From contig NZ_CP015756.1 in NCBI RefSeq assembly GCF_001877035.1, forward strand, positions 3,525,001 through 3,589,000: a stretch of DNA of 64,000 nucleotides. Direction: 5' to 3'. Shown in pieces: positions 33,634 to 43,010 of the stretch. The notes beneath the pieces were generated by a model, which searched no databases, was not told the origin of the DNA, and was given only the letters and a program-made list of their open reading frames with translations. This DNA is from Clostridium estertheticum subsp. estertheticum (GTDB lineage Bacteria > Bacillota > Clostridia > Clostridiales > Clostridiaceae). The first letter of the stretch is position 1; each line of letters begins with the position of its first letter. The position numbers and the translations under genes are program-made.

Positions 33634-34794
33634 TTATAGTTTTCTTGCACCATCACCTATTTGAGCTACATAAAAGATTGCTTCGTATCCTATTTTATTC
33701 TTATATTCTTCCCCAACATTTTTAATGAAATCATCTACAAACTCATCTTTAACTATACTTACTGTGCATCCACCAAAACCAGCTCCTGTCATTCTTGACC
33801 CAATTACACCTGGCATTTTCCATGCAATTTCAACTAAAGTATCGAGTTCTATTCCTGTAACTTCATAATCATCTCTTAATGATATATGCGACTTGTTCAT
33901 TAACTCACCAAATAATTTTATATCTTTATTTTCAAGTGCTTTTACAGCTTTTAAGGTTCTTTGATTTTCATAAATGGCATGTTTTGCACGTCTCGCACAT
34001 ACTTCATTTTTTATAAGATGTCTGTTTTTTTCAAATACATCTTCATTTATTTCACAAAGAGCATTAATTTTAAGTTCACTTTGTAAATCTTTAAGAGCAG
34101 TTTCACATTCTGATCTTCTTTCATTATATTTAGAATCAGCAAGACCTCTTCTTTTATTCGTGTTTGATATTACTATAGATGCTCCGTCAAGCTTAATGCT
34201 TGAATATTGATATTTTAATGTATTTGTATCTAATAGTATTGCTTTATCTTTTTTACCCATACCTATAGCAAATTGATCCATAATACCACAATTTACACCT
34301 ACATATTCATTTTCCGCCTTTTGACTATACTTAACGATATCTATCATACTAAGGTCAAAATTATATAAATCCTTTAAAACAACCCCTGTAACTACCTCAA
34401 TAGATGCTGAAGAAGATAATCCTGCGCCATTTGGTATATTTCCGTAAAATAATATATCAAATCCACTATCTATTTTCATACCGTTATTTTCAAAAACCCA
34501 AATTACTCCCTTAGGATAATTTGCCCAATCGTGCTCTTTGTTGTATTTCATGTCATCTATATTTATTTCCATTATTCCTAATTCTTCAAAATTCTCTGAA
34601 TAAAATCTTATCTTTTTATCAGTTCGCTTTTTAATTAGTGCATAAGTACCAAAAGTTATTGCACATGGAAAAACATTACCGCCGTTATAATCTGTATGCT
34701 CTCCTATTAAATTTACTCTACCTGGAGCGAAAAAAACCTTTTCAGCCTCGCATTTATAAACCCTCTTAAACATATCTTTTAATTTATTAATCAT
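33634..34794 (-). CDS. galK: Galactokinase
   Basis: This 386-residue GHMP-family kinase phosphorylates galactose at C1 with ATP. It has the galactokinase signature GRVNLIGEHTDYNGG (about residues 25-39), the ATP loop GAGLSSSASIEV near 115-126, and the C-terminal motif GSRMTGAGFGGCTVS. The ATG at 34794 follows AGGGAGG. It is the first gene of the galactose operon, with two palindromic operators upstream. Confidence 0.96.
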   Translation of the reverse strand: MINKLKDMFKRVYKCEAEKVFFAPGRVNLIGEHTDYNGGNVFPCAITFGTYALIKKRTDKKIRFYSENFEELGIMEINIDDMKYNKEHDWANYPKGVIWVFENNGMKIDSGFDILFYGNIPNGAGLSSSASIEVVTGVVLKDLYNFDLSMIDIVKYSQKAENEYVGVNCGIMDQFAIGMGKKDKAILLDTNTLKYQYSSIKLDGASIVISNTNKRRGLADSKYNERRSECETALKDLQSELKINALCEINEDVFEKNRHLIKNEVCARRAKHAIYENQRTLKAVKALENKDIKLFGELMNKSHISLRDDYEVTGIELDTLVEIAWKMPGVIGSRMTGAGFGGCTVSIVKDEFVDDFIKNVGEEYKNKIGYEAIFYVAQIGDGARKL

Positions 34795-34856
34795 AATTGA
34801 ATTCCTCCCTATAATAAATAGTTTTCGTGTTTCTCTATATGTATAGGTTATCATTG

Positions 34857-34887
34857 TTTTAGTAAAATTTCAATAGTTTTAGTAAAA
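34857..34887 (-). promoter_or_regulatory. Twin GalR operators and galK promoter
   Basis: Two perfect 11-base palindromes, TTTTAGTAAAA, lie at 34857-34867 and 34877-34887, 20 bases apart (about two helical turns). On the minus strand TTGAAA and TAACCT, 17 bases apart, flank the proximal copy, so a bound LacI-type repressor would cover the promoter. Confidence 0.7.
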
Positions 34888-34911
34888 TAATTATTTTTTA
34901 TTTGATTACAC

Positions 34912-34976
34912 AAAAAAAATCATCCCATTAAATGGATTTTCAACTGTTTTTTAGTTGATTCCATTCAATAGGATGA
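34912..34976 (-). terminator. Strong terminator after arcC
   Basis: A long imperfect hairpin (outer TCATCC/GGATGA, middle ATGGA/TCCAT, inner TCAACT/AGTTGA) is followed on the minus strand by eight Ts. It ends the arginine deiminase operon just before the galactose promoter. Confidence 0.88.
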
Positions 34977-35014
34977 AATTATATATAAATATAATCTTAT
35001 AATTTAATTCTAAT

Positions 35015-35965
35015 CTATTTTGTTATTATTGTACCCGCTACTTCTCTTATTGCATCCTTAGCTTTTTCAAGAGATGTTATAATTGCTTTTCTACCCTCTT
35101 TTGCTTCGACGAATATAAGAGCAGCTTTTATTTTTGGAAGCATGGAACCAGGAGCAAATTGTCCTTCTTTCATATAAGTTTTAGCTTCTTCTACTGTTAT
35201 TTTTGAAAGGTTCTTTTGATTTGGTTTGCCAAAGTTAATAGCAACTTGCTCAACTGCTGTAAGCACAACAAGAAGATCAGCATTTATTAATTCCGCTATT
35301 TTACAAGAAGCAAAATCTTTGTCTATTACAGCTGGTACTCCCTTAAGGTTACCATTACCCATATCAATTACAGGTATACCGCCCCCACCAACAGTTATAA
35401 CAATATGTCCAGCATCAACTAATGTCTTAATAATAGGTTTTTCAACTATATCAATTGGTAATGGAGATGCCACAACTCGTCTCCACCCTCTATTAGAATC
35501 TTCCTTCATTGTATATCCTTTTTCAGTCATTAATTTATTAGCCTGCTCCTGTGTAAAGAAAGAACCTACTGGCTTAGTTGGGTTCTTAAATCCAGGGTCA
35601 TTTGCATCTACTATTACTTGAGTAATTACGGTAGCAACTTCTTTATTTATTCCTCTTTTTCTCATCTCTGCCCTAATGCTTTGTTGTAAATGATATCCTA
35701 TATATCCTTGACTCATAGCACCGCATTCAGGAAATGGCATTACTGGACTATTTTCATTTATAGAAGCTGCGGCCTCATACGTAGCTACAAGTTGACCTAC
35801 TTGAGGTCCATTACCATGAGCAATAATAACCTCATGACCTTCTTCAATTAAATCTACAATAGTCTCTGAAGTTTGCCCAGCTGTTATTAACTGAGCTTCT
35901 GCTGTAGTATCTTTCGGATTTGCTTGAAGGGCATTCCCCCCAAGTGCAATTACTATTCTTGACAT
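35015..35965 (-). CDS. arcC: Carbamate kinase
   Basis: The 316-residue enzyme transfers phosphate from carbamoyl phosphate to ADP, the ATP-yielding step of the arginine deiminase pathway. It starts MSRIVIALGGNALQ and has HGNGPQVGQL near residue 50, AVIDKDFASCKIAELINADLL, and GSMLPKIKAAL near the end, all family hallmarks. The ATG at 35965 follows AAAGGAGAG. It is the last gene of the arc operon. Confidence 0.96.
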   Translation of the reverse strand: MSRIVIALGGNALQANPKDTTAEAQLITAGQTSETIVDLIEEGHEVIIAHGNGPQVGQLVATYEAAASINENSPVMPFPECGAMSQGYIGYHLQQSIRAEMRKRGINKEVATVITQVIVDANDPGFKNPTKPVGSFFTQEQANKLMTEKGYTMKEDSNRGWRRVVASPLPIDIVEKPIIKTLVDAGHIVITVGGGGIPVIDMGNGNLKGVPAVIDKDFASCKIAELINADLLVVLTAVEQVAINFGKPNQKNLSKITVEEAKTYMKEGQFAPGSMLPKIKAALIFVEAKEGRKAIITSLEKAKDAIREVAGTIITK

Positions 35966-36029
35966 ATTAATCTCTCCTTTCATACCTAACCTAAAATATT
36001 ATCTTCATAAAAAATCATTTCAGATTAGA

Positions 36030-37151
36030 TTATTTATCAAACTTTCTTAAATAAGCAGATAACTCTTTTAATCCATTTTTTAATATTTCTGTATGTGTAC
36101 AGTAACCTAATCTAGCATGTCCCGGAACATCAAAACGATTGCCAGGTACTAAAAGGACCCCTTTTTCTTTTAAAATATCTATACAAAATTGCTCAACATC
36201 AATAGGTATATCTAATTTAATAAATGATGTAGAAACATATTTCGGGAATACTAATGAAACACGCGGCTCATTTTTAACCCATTCCTTAACAATCTCTAAA
36301 TTCGTATGAACAATTTTTTTATTTCTATCGTAGACTAATTCCTTATTTTTTAATACATGAACAGCTAGATAATCATCAAAAACGCCTGCACAAATCATAG
36401 TATAGTCCCGATATTTTCTAAATGAATCTGCGAGTTCTGTATTGCTAGCAATCCAACCAACACGTATTCCTGGAACTGAATATGTTTTTGATAAGCTGTT
36501 AGTCGAAATTCCTTTATCGTACAAGTCTACTATTGAAGAAACAACAATTGAGGAGTCTAAAGGTTTATATACTTCATCAACTAAGATATAAGCACCAACA
36601 TTACTCGCAATTTTTACTATTTCTTTTAGAAAGTCATCATCAAATATAGTTCCAGTAGGATTGTTTGCATTATTTAAACAAATTAATTTTGTATTTGGAC
36701 GTATTAATTTTTTTAGTTCATTAAGCTTTGGTAACCAATCATTTTCTTCATAAATTTCCCAGAAGTCTACTTCGGCACCAAAAGATTTCGGAATATCATA
36801 TAATTGCTGATAACTAGGATGCATCGAAATTACATGATCACCGGGCTCGATTAATGAGTATAATGCTAAAAGATTTGCACCAGTTGCTCCATTTGTTTGC
36901 AAAATATTTTCAGGTGGAACATTTTTATATAGTTTACTAACTTCTTTTTTAAAGTCTGGAGAACCTTCTATCCATCCATAGTTCATTTTTGTTTTTAATA
37001 GTCCATCAAAAAATTCCTTTGGAGTTGTACCATCTATAGATATTATTTCTTCTAATGAAAATGATGCAATGGAACTTCCTGCTATATCATAAATAGCATC
37101 ATTTTCCCAAACATTTAACCATTCTTCAACGCCAAAACTTGCAATGTTCAT
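36030..37151 (-). CDS. arcT: PLP-dependent aminotransferase of the arc operon (ArcT-like)
   Basis: The 373-residue fold-type I aminotransferase has NNANNPTGTI, DEVYKPL, and the PLP Lys in TNSLSKTYSVPGIRVGW (about residue 230). A transaminase named ArcT occurs at this place in arginine deiminase operons of lactic acid bacteria and some clostridia. Its substrate there is not settled. AAGGAGATGATTTA precedes the ATG. It lies between arcD and arcC with short gaps. Confidence 0.85.
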   Translation of the reverse strand: MNIASFGVEEWLNVWENDAIYDIAGSSIASFSLEEIISIDGTTPKEFFDGLLKTKMNYGWIEGSPDFKKEVSKLYKNVPPENILQTNGATGANLLALYSLIEPGDHVISMHPSYQQLYDIPKSFGAEVDFWEIYEENDWLPKLNELKKLIRPNTKLICLNNANNPTGTIFDDDFLKEIVKIASNVGAYILVDEVYKPLDSSIVVSSIVDLYDKGISTNSLSKTYSVPGIRVGWIASNTELADSFRKYRDYTMICAGVFDDYLAVHVLKNKELVYDRNKKIVHTNLEIVKEWVKNEPRVSLVFPKYVSTSFIKLDIPIDVEQFCIDILKEKGVLLVPGNRFDVPGHARLGYCTHTEILKNGLKELSAYLRKFDK

Positions 37152-37176
37152 ATTAAATCATCTCCTTTTCAATAAT

Positions 37177-38598
37177 TTAAATAGCAACTTTTCTTGTAGC
37201 TAATTGGGAAATGATATATATTGCTCCTATAACAATTAAAGCAGTCAATATAGCTTGTCTCTTTGTTAACCAGTTCTTTTCACCATTTTCTTTTCTAGCC
37301 ATGGCAAAGAACACAATTCCAGGAATATAAGCTATAAGGCATAGTAAAGTATAGTTTAGTCCTGAAACTACTATTGCCCATGTTTCAAAAATCACAGTAA
37401 TTAAACCTACTATTATTTGTTTTATTTGTCCTTTTTCATGTCTGTTTAGATAAGATATTTTAAATTGGTACAATCCAACAAATAAGTAACATACGAGTAT
37501 TGCCGCGGTACAAAGAGAATACGCAAATTGGTATGCCTTATCGGTAAATAAGAAAGTAAAAATAAACAATTGAGTTAATACTGCTGTGATAATTAAAGAA
37601 AAAGTTGGGGCACCAGCTTTATTTACCTTACCAAACACTTTTGGTAATAATTTTGAACGAGCCATTAAAAGAGTTGTTTCAGATGGTAACATCGTCCAAG
37701 ATAACCATGCACCTGAAATCGAGATTATCAAACCTACATTTATAAATGCAGCTCCCCAAGGTCCAACAATATCTTTTAAAATATAAGCCATTGAAGGAGT
37801 AGCTAATTTCGCTAACTGATCTTTACTCATAACACCATAAGGAATCATTGAAGCAAGAATATAAATAGTTAATAATCCTATTAACCCAAGAATAGTTGCT
37901 CTTCCAGCTTCAGATTTTTTATTAGCACGAGAAGATAACATAGAAGCTCCTTCTATACCAACAAAAACCCACATCATTACCATCATACAACTTTTAACTT
38001 GTGAGAATATATCTGATAGCTTAAAATTAGTAGATATGTTACCCCAAAAATGATTTGTGAATAAATCTACCTTAAAAGCTACAATACCTATTACTATGAA
38101 TAAAAAGATAGGTATTAATTTAAATATGGTAACTACTGTATTTATAAGAGCAGCTTCCTCAACGCCTCTATTAACTATGTAGGTAAGTACCCACATAATA
38201 ATACTTGCACCAATAATCGAGGCAACATTTTGACCATTTCCAAAGACAGGAAAGAAATATGAAAGTGTACTCATTAGCATTGTGGCAAATGCTACATTAC
38301 CAAGCCATGCGGATAACCAATACCCCCATCCACTAATGAACCCTCCAAATTTTCCAAAACCATCTTCTGCATAGCTGAAGATACCATTTAATTCAGGTTT
38401 TTTTAATAATAAATTGTTAAAAGATAACGATAACATTAAAATGCCAAAACCAACAATTATCCATGCAATAATTGCAGGTCCTGCAGCAGCACCTGATGCT
38501 AAATCACCCGATATATTAAATATACCAGCACCTATTGAGGAAGTAATAACTAGTGCTGTTAGTGAAAATACGCCTAATTTTTTAGATTTATCAGCCAT
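37177..38598 (-). CDS. arcD: Arginine:ornithine antiporter
   Basis: The 473-residue APC-superfamily carrier has about 12 membrane helices and the N-terminal sodium-independent substrate motif SSIGAGIFNISGDLA. It would exchange arginine for ornithine in the deiminase pathway. If the ornithine is instead degraded by the neighbouring cluster, net arginine uptake would be required. AAGGAGATTATAAA precedes the ATG at 38598. It lies inside the arc operon. Confidence 0.9.
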   Translation of the reverse strand: MADKSKKLGVFSLTALVITSSIGAGIFNISGDLASGAAAGPAIIAWIIVGFGILMLSLSFNNLLLKKPELNGIFSYAEDGFGKFGGFISGWGYWLSAWLGNVAFATMLMSTLSYFFPVFGNGQNVASIIGASIIMWVLTYIVNRGVEEAALINTVVTIFKLIPIFLFIVIGIVAFKVDLFTNHFWGNISTNFKLSDIFSQVKSCMMVMMWVFVGIEGASMLSSRANKKSEAGRATILGLIGLLTIYILASMIPYGVMSKDQLAKLATPSMAYILKDIVGPWGAAFINVGLIISISGAWLSWTMLPSETTLLMARSKLLPKVFGKVNKAGAPTFSLIITAVLTQLFIFTFLFTDKAYQFAYSLCTAAILVCYLFVGLYQFKISYLNRHEKGQIKQIIVGLITVIFETWAIVVSGLNYTLLCLIAYIPGIVFFAMARKENGEKNWLTKRQAILTALIVIGAIYIISQLATRKVAI

Positions 38599-38694
38599 TT
38601 TATAATCTCCTTCTAACCGTACTTGCAATATTGGAATTTGGCGAGAGTAATAATATTACCCTCACCAAAGTTTATAATTGTAAATTATTTTAGG

Positions 38695-39693
38695 CTAGTT
38701 TCCAAGTGTAGCAACCATAACAGCTTTGATTGTATGCATCCTATTTTCCGCTTCATCAAATACAATAGAATGTTTACTTTCAAATACTTCATCCGTAACT
38801 TCTAAACCTTCAAGACCATATTTTTCAAATATTTCTTTTCCTACGATAGTCTTTAAGTCATGGAATGCTGGTAGACAATGCATAAATTTAACATTCTTAT
38901 TGCCTGTCTTATTAAGCATTTCCATATTAACTTGGTATGGTCTTAATAGTTTTATTCTTGATGCCCAAACCTCATCTGCTTCACCCATAGAAACCCATAC
39001 ATCTGTGTATATTACATCTGCATTTTTAACTCCTGCATCCACATTATCTGTAATAGTTATTTTTGCTCCTGTTTCTTTTGCAATTTCATTACATTTTTGA
39101 ACTAATGCTGTTTCTGGGAATAAGCTCTTAGGTGACACGATTCTAAAGTCCATACCCATTTTAGCAGCACCTATCATCAATGCATTTGCCATATTGTTTC
39201 TTCCATCACCAGCATATACAAATGAAATGTCGCTTAATGGTTTGTCAAAGTGTTCTTTTATAGTTAAAAAATCTGCAAGAATTTGTGTTGGATGGTCCTC
39301 AGTTGTTAAACCGTTCCATACAGGTACTCCTGCATATTTAGCTAAATCTTCAACAATATCTTGACCATATCCTCTATATTCTATTCCATCATACATTCTT
39401 CCAAGAACTCTCGCTGTATCTGCTACAGATTCTTTTTTACCTATTTGAGTCCCTGTAGGTCCAAGGTAAGTTACATGTGCTCCTTGGTCAAGTGCTCCTA
39501 CTTCGAAGGCACATCTTGTTCTTGTAGAACTTTTTTCAAATATTAGAGCGATGTTTTTACCTTTTAAGTTCTGCTGCTCTGTACCTGCATACTTAGCTTT
39601 TTTTAAATCCGCAGCTAAATCCAAAAAGTAGTTTATTTCCTTTGGAGTAAAATCCATCAAAGTTAAAAAGTTTCTGTTTCTTAAGTTAAACAT
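38695..39693 (-). CDS. arcB: Ornithine carbamoyltransferase, catabolic
   Basis: The 332-residue enzyme converts citrulline and phosphate to ornithine and carbamoyl phosphate. It has the carbamoyl-phosphate loop SSTRTR (about 55-60), [10 protein letters not shown], and the ornithine-site HCLPAFHD. Its place after arcA and its near-identity in layout to arc operon enzymes support a catabolic role. GGAGGAATTATT precedes the ATG. Confidence 0.96.
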   Translation of the reverse strand: MFNLRNRNFLTLMDFTPKEINYFLDLAADLKKAKYAGTEQQNLKGKNIALIFEKSSTRTRCAFEVGALDQGAHVTYLGPTGTQIGKKESVADTARVLGRMYDGIEYRGYGQDIVEDLAKYAGVPVWNGLTTEDHPTQILADFLTIKEHFDKPLSDISFVYAGDGRNNMANALMIGAAKMGMDFRIVSPKSLFPETALVQKCNEIAKETGAKITITDNVDAGVKNADVIYTDVWVSMGEADEVWASRIKLLRPYQVNMEMLNKTGNKNVKFMHCLPAFHDLKTIVGKEIFEKYGLEGLEVTDEVFESKHSIVFDEAENRMHTIKAVMVATLGN

Positions 39694-39748
39694 AATAATT
39701 CCTCCTAATATTTTTATTTGCTTTTATCATTTTATCATATTATCATTA

Positions 39749-40972
39749 TTATAAGTTATCTCTATTTAGTGGCATGCTCATACATCTAGGGCCGCCTCTT
39801 CCTCTTGATAATTCAGCACTTGGCATTGTTATAACTGTTATACCACGTTTAGATAAAATTTCATTTGTGATATAATTTCGTTCATAAGTTATAACCTTTC
39901 CTGGTGCAATAGCTAGAGTGTTTGATCCATCATTCCATTGTTCTCTTGCTGCTACAATAGAATCACCACCACCGCATCTTATCAATTCAACTGAAGGTAC
40001 CTTTAATGCGGATTTTAATACATTTTGCAATACATTTTTTTCTTGTTTAATATTTATTTCCCCATTAAGACCCTTTGTAATTTCAAAAACATTAAGTGGT
40101 CCTTCTATCTCTGGGTGTATTGTAAATTTATCATAATCAACCATAGTAAATACAGTATCAAGATGCATAAATGCTCTGCTTGATGGAATTTCTAATACTA
40201 ATACCTTTTCAAAAGAAGTGTGTTTTGCAAATAAATTCCTTGCTACCACTTCTATTGCTTCAGGTGAGGTCCTTTGACTACATCCTATTGCAAGAGTTGT
40301 AGCAGATAATACAAGCTCGTCCCCACCTTCTATATTATTAGGAAGATTCCTATCATACCAAAGTGGTACTTCCTTCTCTTTAAAAGATTTATGATATTCA
40401 TGAATAAATTCTAGGAACAATGTTTCACGCCTTCTTGCTTCAGTTTGCATAGTATTTATAGTAATACCATTTCCAATTGAAGCACCCGGATCACGAGTAA
40501 AGTAAAGATTTGGCATAGGATCTAAGTAGAATGGATACTGATTTCCTATTAATCCTCTTAGAGAATGCATTTCCTTAACCTCTATCTCATTTTTTCTAAC
40601 TCCAGCCATAAGTGTATCAATCATTTCTCCAGTAGGCTTTGACATTAAATAATCATAAAGAGATTTATATATTTCTTTATTGCTAATGTGGCTTTCTTGT
40701 AAGAACTGCTGTAAAAATATTTTTTTTACTTTATCATCCCCCAAAGCCTCTGTAACAAGTTCTTCTAGATAAAGAACCTCAACATCGTTTTCCTTTAAAA
40801 GCTTTGCAAAAATATCGTGCTCTTTTCTGGCTACCTCTAAATAAGGAATATCATCAAAAAGCAATCTTTCAAGAAGTTCTGGTGTTAAATTTTCTATTTC
40901 TCTACCTGGTCTATGTAACATTACTTTATTAAGTTTTCCTATTTCCGAAGTTACATTTATAAATGAATCCAT
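39749..40972 (-). CDS. arcA: Arginine deiminase
   Basis: The 407-residue enzyme hydrolyses arginine to citrulline and ammonia. It has the guanidine-modifying fold, with FTRDPGASIGNG near residue 160, an HLDTVFTMVD segment carrying the catalytic His, and the nucleophile Cys in RGRGGPRCMSMPL at the C-terminus. It is the first gene of the arc operon and follows a 550-base regulatory gap. GGGAGATG precedes the ATG. Confidence 0.97.
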   Translation of the reverse strand: MDSFINVTSEIGKLNKVMLHRPGREIENLTPELLERLLFDDIPYLEVARKEHDIFAKLLKENDVEVLYLEELVTEALGDDKVKKIFLQQFLQESHISNKEIYKSLYDYLMSKPTGEMIDTLMAGVRKNEIEVKEMHSLRGLIGNQYPFYLDPMPNLYFTRDPGASIGNGITINTMQTEARRRETLFLEFIHEYHKSFKEKEVPLWYDRNLPNNIEGGDELVLSATTLAIGCSQRTSPEAIEVVARNLFAKHTSFEKVLVLEIPSSRAFMHLDTVFTMVDYDKFTIHPEIEGPLNVFEITKGLNGEINIKQEKNVLQNVLKSALKVPSVELIRCGGGDSIVAAREQWNDGSNTLAIAPGKVITYERNYITNEILSKRGITVITMPSAELSRGRGGPRCMSMPLNRDNL

Positions 40973-41457
40973 GATATTTCATCTCCCTATCATTTCTTTT
41001 GATGCCTTCATTATAAAGTCTTTTATTCCATAAATAAAACCCCTTATTATACCATTGTTCTACATATATAGTATCTATTAGCTTTCACGTTTATTTATAA
41101 CCATATTTATATATCAACCTCCATTTTACGCTATAATTATATATATGTTGCTACTTGCAATTTTCAAACAACGAATAGATTGTATATATATTCACAATGT
41201 TCTAATTTATAATGTATAACACAAAAATTATAGCATAAACATACATAAAAGTTTTTTTTGGTTCTTTATACACATAATTGCATAATAATGCTAAACTTAA
41301 AGTTATATCCCTTATATACTAGTAATTACATTACTTATATTTATGCACTTTTGCTTTTTATTTCCAAAAATAATTATTGAAATCGTTGCCATAATTAGCA
41401 TTGTTAACACTTTATTCATAATATTTGAACGCTAAAATCAGAAAGTAGATCTAAAAT
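40973..41457 (-). promoter_or_regulatory. Long arc operon leader with ARG-box-like site
   Basis: This gap is very AT-rich. On the minus strand TGTGAATATATATACA (41196-41181) resembles an ArgR/AhrC box, two half-sites with a 4-base centre. An extended -10, TGCTATAAT, lies upstream of it near 41230, and a second, TGGTATAAT, near 41050. An eight-codon frame MVINKRES with GGAGG upstream lies near 41090-41130. The first two would let arginine control arcA; the peptide may be chance. Confidence 0.5.
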
Positions 41458-41497
41458 AAAAAAATAATTTCTGTATTATACAGAAATTACTTTTTTA
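41458..41497. terminator. Terminator at the end of the ornithine operon
   Basis: TAATTTCTGTA pairs with TACAGAAATTA across a three-base loop, with T-runs on both sides. On the minus strand it lies about 30 bases after the stop of the permease gene. Confidence 0.88.
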
Positions 41498-41523
41498 CTT
41501 TATAATAACTTATTTTTCACCAA

Positions 41524-42930
41524 TTACAAAACATTGGTGTTTTCTATCTTTTTAGAAAAGTATTTAAACGAAATATATAATATAATAATTGTTGGAACTC
41601 CTGTAATAACAGCTATTTTTTCTGTTGGATCAAATATCATAGCAATTACGATTATACCATATAATATAAGCGCTAAAATTGGAGTTACTGGATAAAATGG
41701 AGTTCTATATTTTAAATCCTCAACCTTATTCCCTTCTGATATATAACGTTTTCGAAATCTCATTTGGCATATACAATCTATTGAATAAATGAATATATCA
41801 ATGCTAGCGAGAAGAGAGATTAAGAAAAGATAAACTGTATCCGCTGCTATAAAACTAGAAACGATCGCAAATGATGCAAACGCAATAGAAATAGCAAGTG
41901 AATATATTGGAACTTTATTTTTATTCAATTTTGCTAATATTTTTGGTGCTTGTTTATGCTTTGCAAGAGACCATAATGTCCTTGTACTTGCATATAAAAA
42001 ACCATTTGCTGACGAGAGTGCTGAGGTAACAACAATTATATTCACTAGAAGTGCAGCTGAACTTATTCCGGCGCTTTTAAACATATAAGCAAAAGGACTA
42101 CCTGCAAGATTTGCTTCTCTCCAAGGAAGAACACACCCAATTAAAATAACACATACCACATAAATTAAGGTTATAGAAATTACATATCCTTTTATGGCTT
42201 TTGGCATTTCAACTCCTGGATTTTTACTCTCACCTGCTGCAGTTGCAATAAGATCTGACCCACCAAATGCAAAGATAGCAGATAACATACATACAACAAT
42301 GGCTTTAAACCCATTAGGAAATGCTCCTCCATCATTTACAAAATTCGTGAACCCAATTGATTTCCCTCCAATAACACCTGTCATAATTCCAATTCCTACA
42401 ATAACAAAGAGAACTACAGCGATAATCTTAACACTCGCAAACCAAAATTCTGTTTCACCATAATTACGAGCTGGAAGTACATTAAGTAAAACTAATAAGA
42501 TAGTAAAAGCAACAATCCAAACTAGTGAATTTACAGTAGGAAATATATTTTTCATTATAATTGCTGAAGCGACTAATTGAGCTGTAACTGTTACCGCACA
42601 ACTTATCCACTTCATCCAACCAGACGTAAATCCTATTGCTGGGCTAATAAATTCTGTTGCATAAGCTTGCACATTACCTGAAACTGGCATTGCCACTGTT
42701 AGTTCTCCAAGACATGACATCATTAGATACATAATTAATGCACCAATCAAATATGCAACCACCGCGCCACCAGGTCCCGCATTGTGTATAACATAACCTG
42801 AGGCTAAAAATATGCCCGTACCTATAGTTGAGCCAAGTGTGTACATTTGAATGTGTCTACTTGATAAACTACGTTCAAGTCCTTTAGATTTATCAAGTAC
42901 CTCTTTTATTTCATTGTTATTTGATTTCAT
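41524..42930 (-). CDS. Amino acid permease (APC family, RocE/GABA-permease-like)
   Basis: The 468-residue carrier has about 12 membrane helices and the amino acid transporter signature near the N-terminus (LGSTIGTGIFLASGYVIHNAGPGG) with the GELTVAMPVSG segment at about 78. It resembles proton-coupled permeases for basic amino acids and GABA. As last gene of the ornithine cluster it probably imports ornithine or arginine; the exact substrate is not shown. AAAGGGGG precedes the ATG. Confidence 0.85.
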   Translation of the reverse strand: MKSNNNEIKEVLDKSKGLERSLSSRHIQMYTLGSTIGTGIFLASGYVIHNAGPGGAVVAYLIGALIMYLMMSCLGELTVAMPVSGNVQAYATEFISPAIGFTSGWMKWISCAVTVTAQLVASAIIMKNIFPTVNSLVWIVAFTILLVLLNVLPARNYGETEFWFASVKIIAVVLFVIVGIGIMTGVIGGKSIGFTNFVNDGGAFPNGFKAIVVCMLSAIFAFGGSDLIATAAGESKNPGVEMPKAIKGYVISITLIYVVCVILIGCVLPWREANLAGSPFAYMFKSAGISSAALLVNIIVVTSALSSANGFLYASTRTLWSLAKHKQAPKILAKLNKNKVPIYSLAISIAFASFAIVSSFIAADTVYLFLISLLASIDIFIYSIDCICQMRFRKRYISEGNKVEDLKYRTPFYPVTPILALILYGIIVIAMIFDPTEKIAVITGVPTIIILYISFKYFSKKIENTNVL

Positions 42931-43010
42931 TCTACATTCCCCCTTTATTTAATATTTTGGTAAGCATGTAAATTTAAAATCCAACCCTTGTTTCCAAATC
43001 AAATATTTTC

